DNA of 64,000 bases from Candidula unifasciata (taxonomy: Eukaryota; Mollusca; Gastropoda; Stylommatophora; Geomitridae): positions 1 to 64,000 of the forward strand of contig CAJHNH020000836.1 of the NCBI GenBank assembly GCA_905116865.2, given 5' to 3'. Below are positions 37,841-48,411 of this stretch, piece by piece. Positions within the stretch are counted from its first letter, which is position 1. Each line of letters begins with the position of its first letter. The notes under the pieces are model-generated. The model saw only the letters and a program-made list of their open reading frames with translations, did no database searches and was not told the origin of the DNA. A program made the translations under genes and the position numbers.

Positions 37841-40164
37841 TCATTTTGTGTGTGCTCTCATGTGATATTTTAAATGGACAGCTTCAATAAAAGAAGCACC
37901 ACAGTCATCACATTTGTAGGATTTCTCTCCTGTATGTTTTCTCTTGTGATCTTTCAGATAGTTATGTCGAGTAAAAAAAGCACTGTAAACGTTAGATTCG
38001 TAAGGTTTTTCTTTGGCATGTGTTATCTTATGAAGGTTCAGTCGGTCATTCCTAGAAAAACATGCTCCACAAACATCACATTGGTAAGGTTTCTCTCCCG
38101 TATGTCTTCTCTTATGAACTTTCAGTCTGTTACTTTGAGAAAAAGAAGCACTGCAAACCTCACATTTGAAAGGTTTTTCCCCTGTATGTGTTCTCTTGTG
38201 TTTGCTCAGGTTGCTAGTTTCAGAAAAACATGCTCCACAAAAATCACATTTGTAAGGTTTTTCCCCTGTATGTGTTCTCTTGTGACATTTAAGATCATTA
38301 TTATGAGTAAAAGAAGCACTGCAAACATCACATTTGAAAGGTTTTTCCCCTGCATGTGTTCTCTTATGTGTGCTCAGCTTGCCAGTTTGAGAAAAACATG
38401 CTCCACAAACATCACATTGGTAAGGTTTCTCTCCTGTATGTTTTCTTTTGTGAATTTTAAGTTTGTTACTTTTAGAAAAAGAAGCACTGCAAACATCACA
38501 TTTGAAAGTGTTTTCCCCTGTATGAGTTCTCTTGTGACATTTAAGATAATTATTTTGAGTAAAAGAAGCACTGCAAACATCACATTTGAAAGGTTTTTCC
38601 CCTGTATGTGTTCTCTTATGTGTGCTCAGCTTGCCAGTTTGAGAAAAACTTGCTCCACAGACATCACATTTGTAAGGTCTCTCTCCTGTATGTGTTCTCT
38701 TGTGAATTTTAAGTTCATTATGTCGAATAAAAGAAGCACTGCACAAATCACATTTAAAAGGTTTCTCTCCTGTATGTAATCGCTTGTGTGCGCTCAGGCT
38801 GCTAGTGTGAGAAAAACATGCTCCACAAACATCACATTTATAAGGTTTCTCTCCTGTATGTGTTCTCTTGTGAATTTTAAGTTCATTATGTCGAATAAAA
38901 GAAGCACTGCACAAATCACATTTATAAGGTTTCTTCCCTGTGTGTGTTCTCTTGTGTTTGCTCAGGTTGCTAGTGTCAGAAAAACATACTCCACAAACAT
39001 GACATTTATAAGGTTTCTCACCTGTATGTGTTCTCTTGTGAATTATTAGATTTTTATTTTGCACAAAAGAAGCACTGCACCAATTGCATTTGAAAGATTT
39101 CTCCCCTGTGTGTGTTCTCTTGTGTGCGCTCAGGTTGCCAGTGTGAGAAAAACATGCTCCACAAACCTCACATTTATAAGGTTTCTCCCCTGTGTGTGTT
39201 CTTTTGTGACTTTTTAGATATTCATTTTGAACAAAAGAAGCACTGCACAAATTGCATTTGAAAGGTTTCTCCCTTGTGTGTCTTCTCTTGTGTTTGCTCA
39301 GGTTTCTAGTGTCAGAAAAATATGCTCCACAAACATCACATTTGTATGTTTTTTCTTTGGTGTGTGTTCTAATGTGACATTTTAAACTGCCAAATTCAGT
39401 AAAAGAAGCACCACAATCATCACATTTATAATGTTTCTCTCCAATGTGTAGTCTCTCATGACATGTCAGATTGCAGGCTTGAGAAAAAGAAGCACCACAA
39501 TAATCACCCTCATGTCTCAAACCTGGGTTTGTTCTCTTGTAACCCTGCACATTGCACTCTCCAGCAAAAGAAGTAATACAGCCATCACAGTCGTGAAACA
39601 TTTCTTCATTTTGTGCTCTCGAATTTTGTGTCAGATGATCACCTTCAGTAACAGCAGCACCAGAAACTTGGTGTTTTTGAGGTGTATCCACTTTTTGTGT
39701 TTCCTTCTCTGCACATGAATCACATCCATCCAGCATGTATGGTGTTGGGTGATTACTACTGACAGAGTCATCAGTAAAATCAAGAGACCCTTTAGAGATC
39801 TGTGTATCAGTAACGATTGTTCCTATGTTAATAAATGGGAAATAATCAATAAAATGCTGGTTCTTTGTGATTTCAATCACAGAAGACACATTTTCTGAAA
39901 TTGGACTACAATTTTCCAGTTTGAACAACACTTTGTAATCTCTCTCATGATGTTTAGGGTCTGTGTTGCTCTCTCCTGTCATTTCTTTGAAGAAGCTATT
40001 ATTTGCCATGTCTCCAGATTTATTGAGTCTGTGAGTCTTGTCTTTGCATAAGGCCTTGGATAATTCTTGTTTTACAAACTTGAAGTCTGTGGTTTGAAAC
40101 ATATTTACTTGTGAATGCTCTTGTGTAGTGATGGAAGGATAACTCTGAGGGCTCTCGGGTATTT
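37841..40164 (-). CDS. ZNF-C terminal exon: C2H2 array built on two-finger units
   Basis: The exon starts after the CATGTTTCAG acceptor (40164) and joins 41716 in phase 1; predicted protein 795 residues. A linker of about 230 residues (VKQE near its start) is followed by 20 finger-sized units at 84-bp spacing. The first has lost a cysteine (GDYCGASF) and the nineteenth has lost both (SNVYSAFF); the other 18 keep C2H2. From the third good finger onward CGACFS-type and CSASF-type fingers mostly alternate, a 168-bp two-finger unit. The helix IRHNELKIH occurs twice and SQTGKLSTH twice. It ends at a TGA in the linker after the last finger. No KRAB-like domain. Confidence 0.85.
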
Positions 40165-40209
40165 CTGAAACATGCCGCAGTAAATATTTAATTGATAACA
40201 TTGACATAC

Positions 40210-41230
40210 AAAAAGCTTAAAAATTACTACAAACATCTCTAAATCAAACAGTAGGGGTTTGATAAATATTGTTAAAGAAGCAGCCTTTACAGAACAGAAC
40301 AATATAGCTACCCTGCCCCACCCCCTTTCACCCCAACAACTAGGTAGTGGATCAAACATAAATTGTCTTGGACACGTGCATACAACTTGGTGTAGCCAAA
40401 TATTTAAAATGCTTTAGTATACAGAATTTATGTATGCTAACTGGTAGCTACATTTGCAGGTGCAATTAGAATTGATTTCATCAAATTGTTGAGGTTGCAA
40501 TAGGGATGGTTTAATATCTAACCAGTGGAACAGCAACAATGTTCAGTTGCAGATTAGAGAGAAGGAGGTGGGAAATACTGTATCAGATTGAATCCTCAGC
40601 ATTCACCTTGACGGTGTATTAAACTCTATTACGTGACTGTCCAAGTTATTCCAACTATCTGGACAAACCTCATATGTTCTATGCACACAGACACGCACAC
40701 ACAAAGGATCATACGGTTAATCTAAGACTTGAATGGAGAGAATATAGTATTACAACAGACTATGCAATGTGTTCATTTCAGCTGAAAGGAATGATTTTCT
40801 GCTTCATTATTATAGTTTTTAAAAAAAGAAAGAAAAAACGTAAAAAGACTACGAAAATAAAACCCATTGTTAAATAAGTGATGACTGAAATAGTTCACCT
40901 ATCTAGTCAGAATGAATCCAACAATGTCAGCAACAAGAGATTACAACAGAAAATTGGAAACACTAAGAGGTAGTCATATATATCTAGAAGAAGATGGACT
41001 GAAGGAGTTATGACAGCCAGAGACTTCCCAGCATCACAAGCACCCAAGTGGACCCTTTGCTAGGTTAGCTATCATCTGTTGAACTGTGTTGTCTCATCAT
41101 ACAAAGCAAATAAAAACAATTTTGGTGTCATTTGCATATGTGGCATACATTATTCGACCCACATTGTCACAGACCAACTGCCACTTGATGGCTGTTGATC
41201 GTCCATCACATGTGATGATGACCAGTCCTT
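40210..41230. other. ZNF-C intron sequence without clear elements
   Basis: Parts around 40490-40690 match the ZNF-A intron (1165-1240) and the psi-ZNF-1 flank (14790-14960), as expected for orthologous intron sequence. Nothing else recognised. Confidence 0.45.
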
Positions 41231-41239
41231 TCATCTGTT

Positions 41240-41530
41240 GATGGCTGGATTAGGTTTTGTGAGTGCACAGATGGCTGATAAGGCCAATTCTAGCACTGGA
41301 AGTTCTTGAGCAGTGGGGACAGGGAATTGAAGCTGCATCTCTCTGATGATTTGCTGCGGTGTCTTTCCTGGCTTGTCTTTTCTGAATTGCTTTATGGGCC
41401 ACAGCTCCTCAATGAAGAGAGGAGTGCCAGGACGAGCAGTCACAGGCAGCGACTGGCCAGGTTTTAGGATCAATATAGAAGTCTTTCAGTGAGGTCTTCA
41501 GGTTGTCCTTGAAATGTTTCTTCTCTCAAA
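41240..41530 (-). mobile_element. LINE C-terminal fragment with CCHH motif, in the ZNF-C intron
   Basis: A minus frame reads LKTSLKDFYIDPKTWPVAAC, SSWHSSLH, then after a stop KRQARKDTAANHQRDA and CPHCSRTSSARIGLISHLCT. The CPHC-ARIGL-SHL-TH zinc motif at the end is characteristic of one widespread non-LTR family. Do not confuse it with the host C2H2 arrays. Confidence 0.7.
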
Positions 41531-41715
41531 CTTGAAGGGTAATATGTAAAACAAGCATGCTAGTTTTCATGTGTAGATGTGCACTTAAACACAAAATTAT
41601 TGACCCAGTTACTTTGCTATCTCAACTTCCTAACAAGATACAGTGAAATATGCTTGTTTTTGTGCCATTATCTAAATACTATGTTGTACTGTACTTAAAT
41701 TACTCTAATCCTTAC

Positions 41716-41779
41716 CTGCATAGTCTAGATAAACTTCAGGTTGTTCTGTTTTAACAACTGCTGGTATTTCATCATCCAT
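41716..41779 (-). CDS. ZNF-C first coding exon (single KIEQ-like unit)
   Basis: Donor G|GTAAGG follows 41716, phase 1, as in ZNF-A/B. The exon extends upstream to an acceptor (TTCCTTTCAG, near 41931). The first two repeat units seen in ZNF-A/B have decayed: K to E in the first SUMO motif, then a frameshift and TGA. The first usable ATG is therefore at 41779, giving 21 residues with one VKTE motif. Spliced to 40164 the frame is open. Confidence 0.6.
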
Positions 41780-42239
41780 CTTATCAAAGATTTGGCTTTC
41801 GGGAGAATTTATTTAGTAGCCCTGGAAATTCCCGATCAGTTACAGGATGTTCTGTCTCGATACTTGACTGTGCTTCAATATCCACATTACCTAATTGAGA
41901 GACCTCTAGCAGAACTGTGAACACAATCAACCTGAAAGGAATATATATTTAGGGAATGACAAATAACACATACAAATCAATGAGCTGTCAAACTTGAAAA
42001 TATCAGATCAGAGATAGGGAAAGATAACAAGATAGTTTTTTTTTTTTTTAAACCTATTGTTCTAGCATTAAAAAAAAATAAATACAAGCAAACTGTTACA
42101 TGCTGTTTAAGATTGCATGATATGGAGTTGGCAAGGCTTTTGGTGATGATGATGATGATGATGGTCATTCTTCAGTAGTACAGATATATATCATTCAGCT
42201 GACGATTCTTATGTCCAAGCAAAGTGATCTTAGACAACG

Positions 42240-42690
42240 TCTCTCCTTTGAATCAACCCCAAAATGGCAGCTTTAATATGATGGCGTTCGAAAGAGAGCT
42301 AAATTGGCAAATTTCTTGCCATAAAATATCCAAAAATATTTGAATGCGGGTCAGTTCTATTAAAAGTATTTGTGCCGGCTCCGGATAACGAAACAAATGC
42401 TCTGACAGGGTCTCTGCGATACGTTACTTGCCGACCTACTTCTGCGAGTGTGCCTCACCGCCGAGCGTATCCCCCGCCACGGGGATGGGGACTAAACTAG
42501 ATGGCTGGGACTCACGAGCAGCCGTTACCGCAGCTCCTGCAGCTTTCTCCAATGTATTTACTCGTGAGTCCCAGCCATCCAGTTTAGCACCCTCCGCGCT
42601 AAGCGTAATGGCGCGGGGGATACTCTCAGAGATGGCACTATAGTCGCCGAGACAAAAGCCAACAATTTACATCTTTTGACGGAACTACCA
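42240..42690. mobile_element. Foldback element FB1, copy 3 (hairpin retained)
   Basis: The internal hairpin pairs 42462-42520 (GAGCGTATCCCC, ACTAAACTAGATGGCTGGGA, CTCACGAG) with 42565-42635 (CTCGTGAGTCCCAGCCATC, AGTTTAG, GGGGGATACTC). The left side carries the CATAAAATATCCAAAAATAT block shared with FB3. No coding content. Confidence 0.65.
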
Positions 42691-42698
42691 GCGGCATC

Positions 42699-42902
42699 AT
42701 GGCGGCTGCTTGTTTGAAGTTGTCCGAGCCGAGATCACGTAGATTACACAGCGCATTACAGGCTGATCATGTCTCGCCCCCAACGAGAATCGCGGACAAG
42801 CCGTGGTGCTGACTTCCGATGGTCGCGGAGCGAGAGAGAACAGATATTCACTATTTAGAACTTCTGTGTCACAATTGCCATGTATAGAGGATGTCACTAT
42901 CG
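42699..42902 (+). promoter_or_regulatory. Candidate CpG-rich first exon/promoter (possibly ZNF-D)
   Basis: A GC-rich segment with CATCATGGCGGC and a strong 5' splice site (TATCG|GTAAGTAG at 42902/42903). A 37-codon frame from 42699 (MAAACLKLSEPRSRRLHSAL start) ends before the donor. ZNF-D needs an upstream noncoding exon on this strand, and ZNF-C diverges in the opposite direction, so a bidirectional start region is possible. Purely inferential. Confidence 0.25.
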
Positions 42903-43759
42903 GTAAGTAGTAGACTTCCCCCACTTTCGTGATACTTTTCGTTCAAATGTTTGTAGGGCAGGACGTAATGAGGCTGTTTGGGTTAGCTGTCTGCGTAGTT
43001 CTTGTGGGACCGTTATTCGAAAGATAGCCAAATATAAGTGATATTACTGATATTGTGTATTTTTTAAGTGACATGTTTTAGTTACATTAGAATAACACGC
43101 AATGATAATAATATTAGAACTATAATATACTGTGTGCAGGTATATTCGAAGGCAGGCCAGCAAAGAAGTAGACAGCGATAGCCGATACACGTGGGCATGG
43201 GATGACATAATTATAATATGATCAAGAGATGATGAACGTACTGTCATTTCAACGTACTGTTACTTGGCGAAAGCAAAGGATATCAACACAATTTCATAAT
43301 TCCGCAATTCCTGATTCGATTTAGCTTTACGATTTCTGTAGTGGTCAGCTCAGCAACGATATGAGCGCCGTCTGTTTAGTACAAAAATTGCCACTAGTCA
43401 CATAAATAAATGGAGAAACATTGAAATGGTGAACCGGAAGAAAACTTTGCAGTGCTGCCAATGCTGGGGGTTTTTCCTCAAGATGTGTTTTTTTTTTTTT
43501 TTTAGTTTGAAAATTATGAAAATCTTGGGTTTTTAGTCTTTTTGATGAAAAAAAAGTACAATCAATAAATATTTTAACACGAATAATATGTGTGTATATA
43601 TCTACACAGTTTTAATAGACAATAGTATTTTGGATTGTTCTACAAACACTTTAAGCACACTCTGTGAAATTAGTTTAACAGAATACGAATGTTAGCGTCA
43701 GGGCAATCCAGGACAATTTAGCAAACAGCCAAAAGACCAGATTTACGATCCCTGATTAT

Positions 43760-44277
43760 CAGTGTTGCCACTTTGAATGTTTTACATCCATATTTAGATG
43801 TTTTCCCTTGCATTTAGATGGCGTTTGGCGTTTTTGACATTTGGATGGTAGATGTTTTTCTATATGTTTTTCATTTGGAGTGAATTTATCAAATCTAACC
43901 TAAGAAACAGGATACAATTTTACCCCTTAAATGCTTTCTTGACAATAAAATTTTGCCTGTTAAGAGTAGGAAAAGGCTGTTCCACTTATCAGATCCCTGA
44001 TTAAGTATTAAAATAAATTGGAACAGCTAAAGCATACCAGAGTCATTTTGGATCTGAAGCTTCAACTTTATCATCCAAGCTAAGTTTATCCTGTGTATCT
44101 TGTAAGGTAGACAGATGAGGACATTGTTCTATAGGGTTAATCATATCAATTGCTATGTAATTTGTTACTTATTCCAATTGGATGTTTTTTTTCTAGATGT
44201 TTTCCATTCAAATTTAGTTTTTAGATATTTTTCGACTCCGTTCTGGATGTTTTTGTCAAAGAAAAGTGGCAACACTG
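43760..44277. mobile_element. hAT-type MITE, 518 bp
   Basis: Terminal inverted repeats CAGTGTTGCCACTTT / AAAGTGGCAACACTG (right end AAAAGTGGCAACACTG). Perfect 8-bp direct repeats CTGATTAT flank it (43752-43759 and 44278-44285), the hAT hallmark. Repeated GATGTTTT motifs fill the ends. No transposase frame. Confidence 0.9.
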
Positions 44278-44394
44278 CTGATTATAGGTCCTAAGTAATA
44301 GATACTAGGAGCGGAGACACAAAAGTTAGATCAAACCTGGGTCTTTTGATTTTAAATTTTACAGGAGAAAGAAGCGACGTGACATTTAAACTTG

Positions 44395-44815
44395 AGTTGA
44401 GTTGATTCGAGAACCGACATCACAGCACCCGGAGCATTCCCATAAGCGCTTTGTCTCTATCTTCAGCAGCCAGTGCAGCGTTTCGATACTAATGGTTCCA
44501 GACGCATTCTGATTAAACATCCGTCTTGCCTTTCATCTGAGCCTTGAGGATCTTCCAGAAACCCTCGTCACTCCCCGCTGCATCAATCTCACCAGACTGT
44601 GGTGATCCATCTGTTCCTCCAAACTGTACCCGCTCTCCCATAAGGCACTAACCACGTCTTCCTTATCATGCATCAGTTCTCCACTAAGTTGTGCAGAGCC
44701 AGCCAGTCTGTCCCCCTGTTCATTTCCCAACACAGCGGCGACTCCCGGACTAAAAAATCCAGACAACACTCCTCACACGTGTCCACCGCAGTGAAGCATG
44801 CCACTCTGCACGACA
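44395..44815 (-). mobile_element. LINE-alpha fragment with 3' tail
   Basis: A minus frame 44533-44769: VLGNEQGDRLAGSAQLSGEL, MHDKEDVVSALWESGYSLEE, QMDHHSLVRLMQRGVTRVSG. It ends in GAACCGACATCACAG (complement) and a (TCAAC)-like tail at 44395-44410. Best copy for the region following RNase H. Confidence 0.7.
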
Positions 44816-44959
44816 TTTAATAATTGAAGAGAGATTTGAAGGCATTTCCAGAGGTTACTGATATTGTAGCAGCATCGGTTAAAGAAAAAAGTATCATCTT
44901 CTTGGCTTCAAAACGAGTGAGTAAATTACGCCACCAAAGAATCGAATATGGTTTGTTAA

Positions 44960-45124
44960 ATGTTTCAAAGCGAAACTGAAGCGGAATTAAAAGATTTACT
45001 TGAACAGAACAACAACGATAAGAACTACAGTTACTGTAAATGTTGTAAAGTGACTTTCAGAAGTGCAAATAAATTCAAGCTATCAAAACATATAGATTAT
45101 GTTAAAACAGGTACGACTTTCTGA
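44960..45124 (+). pseudogene. hAT transposase N-terminal remnant (BED-like zinc finger)
   Basis: 54 codons with YCKCCKVTFRSANKFKLSKH, a C-x2-C...H arrangement like BED fingers of hAT transposases. It ends at TGA just before the SINE. The catalytic domain is absent. Confidence 0.4.
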
Positions 45125-45139
45125 GGCTGTTAAGCAGGT

Positions 45140-45425
45140 GTAAATACAATAGCCTGGCGGTCTCGAGGCATGGCATCCGTCTCGAATGCTGAAGGTCCCG
45201 GGTTCAGGCCCAAGTGAAGGCAAGTATTTTTTACATGGACTTCTAGTAATTTCGCCTGGTCTCTGGTTAATAAGATATGATGCCCGTGTGTATTGTTGCG
45301 CACGTAAAAAATTCATCGGCAGTTGGAAATCGAAAAGAGTGGCCTAACGGCCCTGCCCGTGCAAAATGTGGAGTTAAATATCTACCCAAAGTATTTCAGG
45401 ATCCTCGCCGGTGCTACTTATTCTT
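45140..45425 (+). mobile_element. tRNA-derived SINE, fullest copy
   Basis: A box TAGCCTGGCGG (45150-45160) and B box GGTTCAGGCCC (45201-45211), with tRNA-like spacing, form the head. The body blocks ACTTCTAGTAATTTCGCCTG, GTTGGAAATCG, GGAGTTAAATATCTACCCAA and TATTTCAGGATCCTCGCCGG match the copies at 32005-32262 and 4850-5035. Confidence 0.75.
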
Positions 45426-45633
45426 AAAAGTAGAACATAATACTTATGGGTTTCAACCCTTGTGCTATAATGATCCGTTTCTCAAACAAAACAATTCGAT
45501 TAAAACTCTACAGAAAGCGAACAGATAACACAGAGTAAGATAACGTTTGCATGGGAATACAGAAAGAGACGTTGACAAACTGAAATGTCGAAGAAGAAAA
45601 GTTGCTAGATTAACAATTTAAAAAAAAATTATA

Positions 45634-45637
45634 TATA

Positions 45638-45709
<72 letters not shown>

Positions 45710-45723
45710 ATATATATATATAT
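45634..45723. repeat. (AT)n microsatellite, about 90 bp
   Basis: Almost pure AT dinucleotides. Confidence 0.95.
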
Positions 45724-46069
45724 GAGCATATGTTTCGTTTAGTTCTATTAAATATTATTTTACAATTTTTGGTTTTTAAAAATTTTTGTTTTGTAAATAT
45801 CTTGGGTTTTTGTCAGCCACATCTTGGGTTTTAATATAATCTTCTTGGCAGGCCTTGCATTGACTTGACAGCTGTGATACTTTCAGCAATGGCGGATGTA
45901 AGTGTTTACTTCTGTTTTAAAGCGTGACATCGTTCTTATTTGTGAAATGTTGACATATTTTTGTTTTACACAATACGCCATTTTCCTTGGATAAACACAC
46001 CAGGGAAAGATAAAAAACCGAACGGAAAGTGTATCAGCGAGCTTCACAATCACAATCGGAAGAGTGCCA

Positions 46070-46365
46070 AATTAGGCAATAACGGTCGCTATTTGGTCGG
46101 CCGCTTCGTCGGAGTTCAGTCCCCTGGCTGCAGTGCAATTACGGAGTGGAAAAGAGGGAACGAAACAAATGACATAATTAGGGGTAGGGTTGGGGTAACA
46201 CATGTAACGTCGCTAATGTGAGTCGCAGCGCGTGGTCTAGAAGCCATGTTGAACTCAATTTGTTTTGTGATTCGTGCCTTGTCCACTCCGTAATTGCACT
46301 GCAGTCAGGGGAATGAACTCCGACTAAGCGGCCGTCACCGTCCAAGTAGCGACCGTTATTGCAAG
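46070..46365. mobile_element. Foldback element FB4
   Basis: Arms about 46072-46155 and 46285-46365 are reverse complements (AATAACGGTCGCTA, GGCCGCTTCGTCGGAGTT / GACTCCGACTAAGCGGCCG-type, TGCAATTACGGAGTGGA). The loop has a short TAGGGGTAGGGTTGGGG tract resembling the arrays in FB2. A related single arm is at 16085-16125. Confidence 0.65.
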
Positions 46366-46539
46366 GAGAACTTAAATTATATTACATAATTACACGCTGC
46401 TGCTATGGAGCCTTTTTCAGCACACTCATACATATTTGCAATCCACCGAATAATGGCCACATATTATGGCAGCCCAAAACACACCCTGACAGGGCCTTGA
46501 TCACATGTAAATTGCGAACTTCCTCAGACGAACAAATCG

Positions 46540-46870
46540 CGACAAAACCAAGATTACTGTCCGCTGACAGTTTCGAGAAACACAACAATACACAAGATAA
46601 TAGCGATGTGGCGGGGAGACCACGTGCTCTGACGCAGGTTAGCGATAGTGTTCTTCCGATTAAACTTAGCGTATCCCCCATGCCGCTACGCGCGGCGCGG
46701 ATGGGGAATAATCTAGATGGATGGAACTCACGATCAGCAGCTACCGAATCTCCTGCAACTTCCTCCAATTTATTTGCTCGACAGTCCCAGCTATCTAGTT
46801 TAGTCCCGCTATCCGCTCATAGCAGTGCAGGAGATACTCTCGGTGGTGAAAACTGCGTTACCAATGTGGC
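46540..46870. mobile_element. Foldback-family element FB1, copy 4
   Basis: Shares GACAGTTTCGAGA, TAGCGATAGTGTTCTTCCGA, GCGTATCCCCCATGCCGCTA and hairpin arms (TAGATGGATGGAACTCACGA versus CAGTCCCAGCTATCTAGTTT) with the other copies. A 221-codon open frame across it (46359-47024) has no recognisable domain and is likely an accident. Confidence 0.6.
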
Positions 46871-47233
46871 ACCGATCATATTCAGTGGAGTTTTGATGGC
46901 ACCACAGCCACAAAGAGCAGATTTTCGGGCACTATTTACAATTTCTGTGCCACTATTTTCAGATATAATTATTTGTCATTTTCCCTTTTTTCGTTCCTCA
47001 TTATTTTCGAGTTCAAGTTTTTGAATGTTTACAACACACAACCTAATAAGGCCCTGTCAGTGTGGATAGCCTACATATGAATTTGACAATACTAAACAAA
47101 TAAAAATATCACATCTTCGTTTGTCGAGGCAGGCAGGTCGATGTCTAGCCAGTAGTCTTACCTATACCTTTAATACGATTCAATACTTTTTCAGTTTCTC
47201 CTAAATCTGCCTTTTCTTGAGTTACTGATTTAA

Positions 47234-47371
47234 CTCTTTGAGTCCCAAGGAACGCATCATACGCCCATAGATTAGTGCCTAGAAGCCCAATGAACACATG
47301 TTGTGCCGATATTACATCTTTTTTGACTACCCCTTGGGCCTGTGATGCTTAACCCTCTGTGACTCAAAGAG
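47234..47371. mobile_element. TTAA-flanked MITE, 138 bp
   Basis: TTAA at 47230-47233 and 47372-47375; terminal inverted repeats CTCTTTGAGTC / GACTCAAAGAG. Size, perfect TIRs and TTAA target suggest a piggyBac-type non-autonomous element, different from the one at 29685. Confidence 0.75.
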
Positions 47372-47379
47372 TTAAGAAA

Positions 47380-48410
47380 CAACATCATGGCATACCCATA
47401 GATGCTTCGTCTCCCGCAGCAAATGACGTAAGGTGTAGTTCCTAACTGTTCTCGTAGCACACTGATTATACGCACGTTGATCTCTTCCTCTCATCCATCC
47501 ATCCTTGCTGGATCCACACTTAATTTCTCGTTCACACATTCTTGCCCATGTTATTTAATCAAATCTAGTGTCTTCTGCCAAAAGTTGCTTGCGTTAGTCT
47601 GTAGGCAAACATACTCAAAGATGTTAAGAAAAATAGACTAAGGCCATAGACATCAATACTTTTGTTAGTAGTTTAAGAGATGGTCACACTTTCAGGGCCA
47701 GTTGAATATTAAATGTTCACAGCTGGTTAAAATGCAGAATCACTACCATTTAATTTGTTTAAAAATAATTATTTACCATTTAATTTGTTTAAAAATAATT
47801 ATTTACCATTTAGTTTGTTTAAAAAATAATGTCTCTGGCGTCATAGCATGCTCAAAGAAAACTTCGTCTCTCTCTCTTTTCTCTCACAAAAGTAAAATTG
47901 TTTTTCACCAAGTCCCAAACTCATGTTATGCATTGCCTTTCTCTGTAGCATTTTATCAAAGTATACTTAGGAAAACTGTTATCTCTGTAGCTTACATGGT
48001 TGTGATATGTGTGTGTGAGTGCACTTGCCTTAAGGTATATTTGCCCTAATGATTGTGAGCAACTACTCATTGTTTTTTCTTCTCTTAAATTCATTTAAAA
48101 TGTTCTCTTCTTATAAAGTCAGTTTCATATTCATATTGCAAATAATTTATAGTTAATTACAACTTTCTATTTGAAAATGCATCAAATGAGAGACTGCATT
48201 GTGAGAAAATATACAGCAATTAAGTCCCATAACACGAGAAATAAAAATTCAAATATCCACCACCACTTATTTATTGTTGGATGGAATATTGGGACCTGAA
48301 GATATAACTATGTGTCAGGCATGATTTCTCCGAATAAAGGAATGAATCTTCTCACTGTCTACTGTGCCACACTGGGTGCTTCGATACATTTTTGTGACAG
48401 ATGGTTTCTG
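47380..48410. other. Stretch with a small tandem repeat, otherwise no feature
   Basis: 47737-47824 holds three copies of a 30-bp unit (CATTTAATTTGTTTAAAAAT). The rest is AT-rich DNA with no recognised gene. Confidence 0.5.
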
Positions 48411-48411
48411 G

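Larger units (their letters stand above)
43449..45858 (+). mobile_element. Old hAT-like element containing nested insertions
   Basis: Ends are imperfect inverted repeats: GCAGTGCTGCCAATG with a CAAGATGTG block on the left, GCAAGGCCTGCCAAGAAG with CAAGATGTG on the right (complement). Inside, 44960-45124 encodes a 54-residue start of a transposase-like protein with a BED-type half (YCKCCKVTFRS, LSKHI). A 518-bp hAT MITE, a LINE-alpha piece and a SINE are nested within. I could not find a clean target duplication. Confidence 0.4.

Noticed and set aside
41240..41530. Host C2H2 exon on the minus strand
   Set aside because: The CPHC-ARIGL-SHL-TH motif belongs to a LINE C-terminus, and the surrounding residues match that family.
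45150..45215. Functional tRNA gene
   Set aside because: A and B boxes are present but no cloverleaf closes, and the sequence continues into a repeated SINE body.
46359..47024. 221-codon plus frame as a gene
   Set aside because: It spans a foldback element (FB1 copy 4) and has no domain.
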